This document shows positions 5,492 through 8,908 of a stretch of 8,908 bases of DNA, in pieces (the stretch's first letter is position 1; each line of letters opens with the position of its first letter). The translations under genes and the position numbers were made by a program. Source of the DNA: Alphaproteobacteria bacterium. Its GTDB lineage: Bacteria > Pseudomonadota > Alphaproteobacteria > JAEULC01. The notes beneath the pieces are model-generated. The model ran no database searches, had not been told where the DNA came from, and saw nothing but the letters and a program-made list of their open reading frames with translations. The stretch lies in contig JADZDN010000292.1 in the NCBI GenBank assembly GCA_020851015.1, positions 1-8,908 of the forward strand, in the 5' to 3' direction.

Positions 5492-7261
5492 ATGACCGAT
5501 CCGGGGCCGCGTCGGCCCGCCCTTGCCGCACTGGTGGCGTGCGGCCTGCTTCTGGCGTCGTCCGTCTGGGCGCAGCGCGCGCCCGAGGCGCCGAGCGGCC
5601 GGGCCACGGCGACTGCCGCCGTCAAGGCCGAGCGTTTCATGCTGGCGGCGGCCAATCCGCTGGCGGCCGACGCCGGCGCGGCGATGCTGCGCCGGGGCGG
5701 CAGCGTGATCGACGCCGCCATCGCCGCCCAGCTCGTGCTCAACCTGGTCGAGCCGCAATCCTCGGGCATCGGCGGCGGCGCGTTCATCCTCTACTACGAC
5801 GCCGCGTCGCGGACCACGACCAGCTTCGACGGGCGCGAGACGGCGCCGGCCGCCGCGCGGCCCGACCGCTTCCTCGGCGCCGACGGCCAGCCGATGAAGT
5901 TCATGGAGGCCGTGATCGGCGGCCGCTCGGTCGGCGTGCCTGGCCTGCTGCGCGCGCTGGAGCTGGCGCACAAGCTCCACGGCAAGCTGCCGTGGGAGGC
6001 GCTGTTCCAGCCGGCGGTCGAGCTTTCGGCCAAGGGCTTCGCGGTCTCACCGCGGCTCAACACCCTGCTCGCCGCCGAAAAGGCGCTGGGCAAGGTCGAG
6101 CCGGCCAACGCCTATTTCTACCGGCCCGACGGATCGCCCTGGCCGGTCGGCCACATCCTCGTCAACAAGCCGCTCGCCGAGGTGCTCGGCGCGATCGCGC
6201 GCGACGGCGCCGATGCGTTCTATCGCGGCGACATCGCGCGCGACATCGTCGCCACGATCGCCCTGGCGCCCGCCAATCCCGGCGACATGACCATGGCCGA
6301 CCTGGCGGGCTACCGCGCGGTCGAGCGGCCGCCGGTCTGCGGGCCCTATCGCATCTGGGTGGTTTGCGGCATGGGCCCGCCCAGCTCGGGCGGTCTGACG
6401 GTGCTGCAGATCCTCGGCATGTTGCAGGAATTCGATCTCAAGGCGCTGAAGCCGCTCTCGGCCGAAGCCGTGCACCTGATGGCCGAGGCGATGCGGCTTG
6501 CCTATGCCGACCGCGGCCTCTACATGGCCGACGCCGATTTCGTGAAGGTGCCGGCGAAAGGCCTGGTCGATCCCGACTACCTGACGTCGCGCGCGGCCTT
6601 GATCCAGCCGGGCAAGGCGATGGCCAAGGCCGAGCCCGGCCAGCCGCCGCAGAAGGACACGCGCGTCCTGCCCGCGGACCGGGGACGCGACGATTCGCTC
6701 GAACTGCCCTCGACCTCGCAGATCTCGGCGGTCGACGCCGAGGGCAACGCCATCGCGATGACCACGACGATCGAGGACCAGTTCGGCTCGCGCCTGATGG
6801 TGCACGGTTTCCTGCTCAACAACGAATTGACCGACTTCGCCTTCTCGCCGACCGACCATGGCCGGCCGGTCGCCAACCGCATCGAGGCGCGCAAGCGCCC
6901 GCGCAGCTCGATGTCGCCGACGCTGGTGTTCGACCGCGACGGACGGCTGGTGATGACGGTGGGCTCGCCCGGCGGCAGCGCCATCATCAACTATGTGGTC
7001 AAGACGATCGTCGCCGTGCTGGACTGGGGCATGGACATCCAGCAGGCGATCGCGCTCGCCAATGTCGGCAGCCGCGGCGGCGCGACCGAGCTGGAGAAGG
7101 GGACCGAGGCCGAGGCGCTGAAGCCGGCGCTGGAAGCGATGGGGCACAAGGTCGCGGTGCTGGAGTTCACCAGCGGCACGCAGGGCATCGTCCGCGGCGC
7201 GGGCGGAACCTTGACCGGCGGCGCCGATCCGCGGCGCGAAGGCGTGGCGCGTGGCGACTGA
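5492..7261 (+). CDS. ggt: Gamma-glutamyltransferase precursor
   Basis: This is a 589-residue N-terminal-nucleophile hydrolase that cleaves the gamma-glutamyl bond of glutathione and related compounds, by hydrolysis or transfer. A Sec signal ends near VWA27, so the enzyme is periplasmic or secreted. The family residues are visible in order: SGIGGGAF (91-97), the glutamate-carboxylate arginine R115 in FDGRETAP, PPSSGG (296-301), the autoprocessing and nucleophile threonine T408 in STSQIS, then EGNAIAMTTTIE, LLNNELTDF, S472-S473 in RSSMSP, and GSPGGS (491-496, oxyanion hole). Self-cleavage before T408 would give a large chain of about 380 residues and a small one of 182, both of normal size. The residue two after T408 is Gln where many relatives have His. 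AGGAG 6 bases upstream supports the start. Its end overlaps the next gene by 11 bases. Confidence 0.95.
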   Translation: MTDPGPRRPALAALVACGLLLASSVWAQRAPEAPSGRATATAAVKAERFMLAAANPLAADAGAAMLRRGGSVIDAAIAAQLVLNLVEPQSSGIGGGAFILYYDAASRTTTSFDGRETAPAAARPDRFLGADGQPMKFMEAVIGGRSVGVPGLLRALELAHKLHGKLPWEALFQPAVELSAKGFAVSPRLNTLLAAEKALGKVEPANAYFYRPDGSPWPVGHILVNKPLAEVLGAIARDGADAFYRGDIARDIVATIALAPANPGDMTMADLAGYRAVERPPVCGPYRIWVVCGMGPPSSGGLTVLQILGMLQEFDLKALKPLSAEAVHLMAEAMRLAYADRGLYMADADFVKVPAKGLVDPDYLTSRAALIQPGKAMAKAEPGQPPQKDTRVLPADRGRDDSLELPSTSQISAVDAEGNAIAMTTTIEDQFGSRLMVHGFLLNNELTDFAFSPTDHGRPVANRIEARKRPRSSMSPTLVFDRDGRLVMTVGSPGGSAIINYVVKTIVAVLDWGMDIQQAIALANVGSRGGATELEKGTEAEALKPALEAMGHKVAVLEFTSGTQGIVRGAGGTLTGGADPRREGVARGD

Positions 7262-8483
7262 CGCCGCCGCGCGCCCCGTTCTGCGCCTGCTGCCGGGCCG
7301 CGACGCGCGGCTGAAGCGCGGCCATCCCTGGGTGTTCTCCAACGAGGTGGCGATGGACGCGGCGGCCAAGGCGCTGCCGCCGGGCGGGGCCGTGACCCTG
7401 CAATCGGCCGAGGGCCAGGCGCTGGGCGTGGCGATGTTCAACCCGCGCACCCTGGTCGCCGCGCGGCTGCTCGACCGCGACGCCAAGGCGCCGCTGGATG
7501 CCGCCTTCATCGCGCGGCGGCTCAAGCGCGCGCTGTCGCTGCGCGAACGGCTGTTCGACGCGCCCTATTACCGCCTGGTGCATGCCGAGGCGGACGGCTT
7601 GCCGGGGCTGGTGATCGACCGTTTCGGCGACGTCGTCGTCGCCCAGCTCAACACCGCCGGCATGGAACACCTGCGGCCCGTGCTGCTGCAGGCGATCGAC
7701 CAGGTGCTGTCGCCCCAGGCGGTCGTGCTGCGCAACGACGGGGCGATCCGCGCGCTCGAGGGACTCGACCAGCGGGTCGCGGTCGTCAAGGGCGCGGTCG
7801 AAGGCCCGGTCAAGCTTGTGGAGAACGGCGTCGCATTTTTTGCCGATCTGCTCGGTGGCCAGAAGACCGGCTGGTTCTACGACCAGCGCGGCAATCGCGC
7901 GTTCATGGCCGCGCTGGCGCGGCGCGGCGTGGGCGGCCAAGGCGCCAGCGCCCCGCCGGCGCGGGTGATCGACCTCTACAGCCATACCGGCGGCTTCGCG
8001 GTGCAGGCTGCTTGCGCGGGCGCGGGCGAGGTGGTGGCGGTCGACCGCTCCGAGCCGGCGCTGGCGCTGGCGGAGCGCGCGGCGAAGGAGAACCGGGTCG
8101 CCCAGCGCTGCCGCTTCGTGCGCGCCGACATTTTCGCGGAGTGCGAGCGCCTGGCCGATGCCGGCGAACACTTCGACGTGGTGATCGCCGACCCGCCCGC
8201 CTTCGTGAAATCGAAGAAGGACCTGGCGGCGGGCGCGCGCGGCTACCGCAAGCTGGCGCGCATGGCCGCGCGGCTGACGCTGCCGGGCGGCATCCTGTTC
8301 ATCGCCTCGTGCTCGCACAACATGGAGACCGAGACCTTCGCCGAGCAGGTCCGCCGGGGGCTGGCCGACGCCGGGCGCAGCGGCCGCATCCTGCGCGCGG
8401 CCGGCGCCGCCCCGGATCATCCCGTGCATCCCTACCTGCCCGAGACGGCCTACCTTAAATCGCTGGTGCTGGCGGTGGATTGA
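7251..8483 (+). CDS. rlmI: RlmI-type 23S rRNA (cytosine-C5) methyltransferase
   Basis: This 410-residue SAM-dependent methyltransferase resembles E. coli RlmI (396), which makes m5C1962 in 23S rRNA. An N-terminal PUA domain begins at about residue 10 (LPGRDARLKRGHPWVFSNEV). QKTGWFYDQR (204-213) precedes the Rossmann domain, which has motif I DLYSHTGGFA (from D241), the acidic VVAVDRSEPAL loop, motif IV DPPAF (D314-F318), and the SCS motif with candidate nucleophile C354. The end (YLPETAYLKSLVL) is also typical. The start is GTG 7251, with AAGG at 7239-7242, 8 bases before it. This overlaps the end of ggt by 11 bases, so translation is probably coupled. A Gly/Ala-rich insert near residues 226-235 slightly lengthens the linker. 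The exact target base is inferred from family membership. RlmK- or RlmO-like relatives share most motifs. Confidence 0.9.
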   Translation: MATDAAARPVLRLLPGRDARLKRGHPWVFSNEVAMDAAAKALPPGGAVTLQSAEGQALGVAMFNPRTLVAARLLDRDAKAPLDAAFIARRLKRALSLRERLFDAPYYRLVHAEADGLPGLVIDRFGDVVVAQLNTAGMEHLRPVLLQAIDQVLSPQAVVLRNDGAIRALEGLDQRVAVVKGAVEGPVKLVENGVAFFADLLGGQKTGWFYDQRGNRAFMAALARRGVGGQGASAPPARVIDLYSHTGGFAVQAACAGAGEVVAVDRSEPALALAERAAKENRVAQRCRFVRADIFAECERLADAGEHFDVVIADPPAFVKSKKDLAAGARGYRKLARMAARLTLPGGILFIASCSHNMETETFAEQVRRGLADAGRSGRILRAAGAAPDHPVHPYLPETAYLKSLVLAVD

Positions 8484-8503
8484 GGCGGCACTGCCGTTTC
8501 TCT
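8483..8503 (+). terminator. Possible terminator after the methyltransferase gene
   Basis: A small hairpin begins at the stop codon. cggc (8486-8489) pairs with gccg (8493-8496) around the loop act, and G-U and A-T pairs at 8483-8485 with 8497-8499 lengthen it. The pyrimidine-rich tail TTTCTCTCT follows. It is short and weak but well placed. Confidence 0.35.
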
Positions 8504-8587
8504 CTACCCTTCCTTCTTTGTCATGCCCGCGCTTGTCGCGGTGCCATTCGATTTGTTGGTCATGATGTAGAGCCAACCGCTGGCCAT
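8504..8587 (-). pseudogene. 5' fragment of a GIY-YIG nuclease gene, broken after codon 16
   Basis: On the minus strand an ATG at 8587 opens MASGWLYIMTNKSNGT, which matches the well-known N-terminus of small GIY-YIG superfamily proteins (usually GGYVYIMTN.PNGTLYVGVT and similar). The match stops exactly before the LYVGVT segment that carries the YIG half of the motif and the catalytic Arg. The frame then continues with ATSAGMTKKEG into sequence that looks like a dispersed intergenic repeat, and stops at TAG 8504-8506. With 27 codons it cannot encode a nuclease. The rest of the gene is not in the window. Identification rests on a short but distinctive match. Confidence 0.6.
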
Positions 8588-8629
8588 GATGCTGGCACTT
8601 TGGCCGACGTGGATGGCCGCGACAAGCGC
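8529..8629. repeat. 13-base inverted repeat flanking the GIY-YIG fragment
   Basis: gcgcttgtcgcgg at 8529-8541 is the exact reverse complement of ccgcgacaagcgc at 8617-8629. The arms lie 75 bases apart and enclose the whole GIY-YIG-like stretch. The wider sequence around each arm (gtggatggccgcgacaagcgc on the right) resembles a dispersed intergenic repeat that I associate with alphaproteobacterial genomes. That family assignment is from memory, not a search. Confidence 0.6.
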
Positions 8630-8649
8630 AAGGCTGTCCGGCTGAGCAC

Positions 8650-8709
8650 TTGACGAATTGCACGAGAGCCGGCGCCGATCGGGTGTTTGACGAGTTTCGC
8701 GCGAGCCGG
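8650..8709. repeat. Imperfect 23-base direct repeat
   Basis: The segments 8650-8672 and 8687-8709 align without gaps at 19 of 23 positions. Both begin ttgacga and end gagccgg. The starts are 37 bases apart. There are only two copies in the window, so this is not an array. Confidence 0.5.
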
Positions 8710-8726
8710 GACACCTTTTTCCAGTC

Positions 8727-8779
8727 CCCCCTCCCCCGAGCGCGACGACGCCTGTGGCGTCGCGCGGGGCGGGAGGGGG
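8727..8779. repeat. Long C-rich/G-rich inverted repeat (dispersed-repeat-like hairpin)
   Basis: The outer arms ccccctccc (8727-8735) and gggaggggg (8771-8779) pair perfectly. Inside, gcgc (8740-8743) pairs with gcgc (8762-8765), and gacgcc (8747-8752) pairs with ggcgtc (8756-8761) around the loop tgt, with a 3-base bulge. Such C-run/G-run hairpins between genes are common in high-G+C proteobacteria. Whether this one belongs to a family in this genome would need a genome search. Confidence 0.6.
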
Positions 8780-8792
8780 TTAGGGGGAGGGG
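8766..8792 (+). other. G-quadruplex motif
   Basis: Five G-runs (4, 3, 5, 5 and 4 bases) are separated by loops of 1, 1, 3 and 1 bases on the + strand, which satisfies the standard quadruplex rule with very short loops. It overlaps the right arm of the adjacent hairpin. It also contains a second right arm (8783-8792) that pairs perfectly over 10 bases with the C-rich left arm (8728-8737). Confidence 0.55.
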
Positions 8793-8838
8793 CCGCACGC
8801 GCGCTTTCGCAACGTGGCTTCTCCTTCCAGTCGGACAC

Positions 8839-8854
8839 CGCCAAGACGCCAAGG
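8839..8854. repeat. Short tandem cgccaag motif of an intergenic-repeat type
   Basis: cgccaag occurs at 8839-8845 and again at 8847-8853. The reverse complement reads ccttggcgtcttggcg, a phrase I recall from intergenic regions of many unrelated bacteria. The rest of 8793-8908 shows no supported gene. A minus-strand frame through it is mostly translated repeat. Confidence 0.35.
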
Positions 8855-8908
8855 CACCGCAGAATAGAACCGAACCGCCACAGCATCGAGGACACAAGGC
8901 GGGAGCGC

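Noticed and set aside
8650..8709. CRISPR-like repeat-spacer arrangement
   Set aside because: There are only two copies, at 19 of 23 identity, with a 14-base gap and no cas genes. It does not fit an array.
8560..8895. Minus-strand 111-codon frame at the right end
   Set aside because: It reads through the repeats (PPPNPLPPRA, SRSGEG, CLGVLAVS), which are typical translations of intergenic repeats, and has no family resemblance.
7167..8897. Very long minus-strand frame (576 codons) opposite the methyltransferase gene
   Set aside because: It is a high-G+C shadow frame, rich in Arg, His and Gln and without motifs. The opposite strand has a full set of RlmI motifs.

Overview
The window is G+C-rich (roughly two thirds by eye), with short gaps between genes. 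The proteins are of kinds usual in Alphaproteobacteria: a DUF4864 secreted protein, an Escherichia coli-type Gpt, a DUF488 protein, and a gamma-glutamyltransferase followed by an RlmI-type methyltransferase. The tRNA-Arg(ACG) sequence and the style of the intergenic repeats also point to an alphaproteobacterium, perhaps a Rhodospirillales- or Hyphomicrobiales-like soil or freshwater organism. This assignment is inference from composition and gene content, not a search result.

Layout. All seven protein genes that I can support, and the partial first one, lie on the + strand. Positions 1-794 hold the 3' part of an unrecognised gene that runs in from the left edge. 809-1930 encodes a 3-hydroxyacyl-CoA dehydrogenase with one NAD domain and two C-terminal 3HCDH domains. 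A convergent tRNA-Arg(ACG) gene (2063-2139, minus strand) has a readable promoter just upstream of it. A putative divergent promoter faces right toward a 416-residue lipoprotein with Pro/Ala linkers and a coiled coil (2370-3620). A secreted DUF4864 protein follows (3772-4251).

Next come a likely two-gene unit, gpt (purine salvage, 4314-4802) and a DUF488 gene (4806-5303), three bases apart. A 188-base gap then leads to ggt (periplasmic gamma-glutamyltransferase, 5492-7261). Its last 11 bases overlap the start of an RlmI-family rRNA methyltransferase (7251-8483).

The final 425 bases (8484-8908) contain no intact gene. They are a patchwork of dispersed-repeat-like pieces. These include a broken minus-strand 5' fragment of a GIY-YIG nuclease gene between two inverted 13-base repeats, an imperfect 23-base direct repeat, a long C-rich/G-rich hairpin whose right side is also a strong G-quadruplex motif, and a short repeat of the kind found between genes in many bacteria.

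The genes are mostly housekeeping, with no obvious shared pathway. I see no defence system, CRISPR array, prophage, transposase or biosynthetic cluster. The most unusual parts are the right-hand repeat patchwork, the hairpin over the gpt ribosome binding site, and the uncharacterised lipoprotein.
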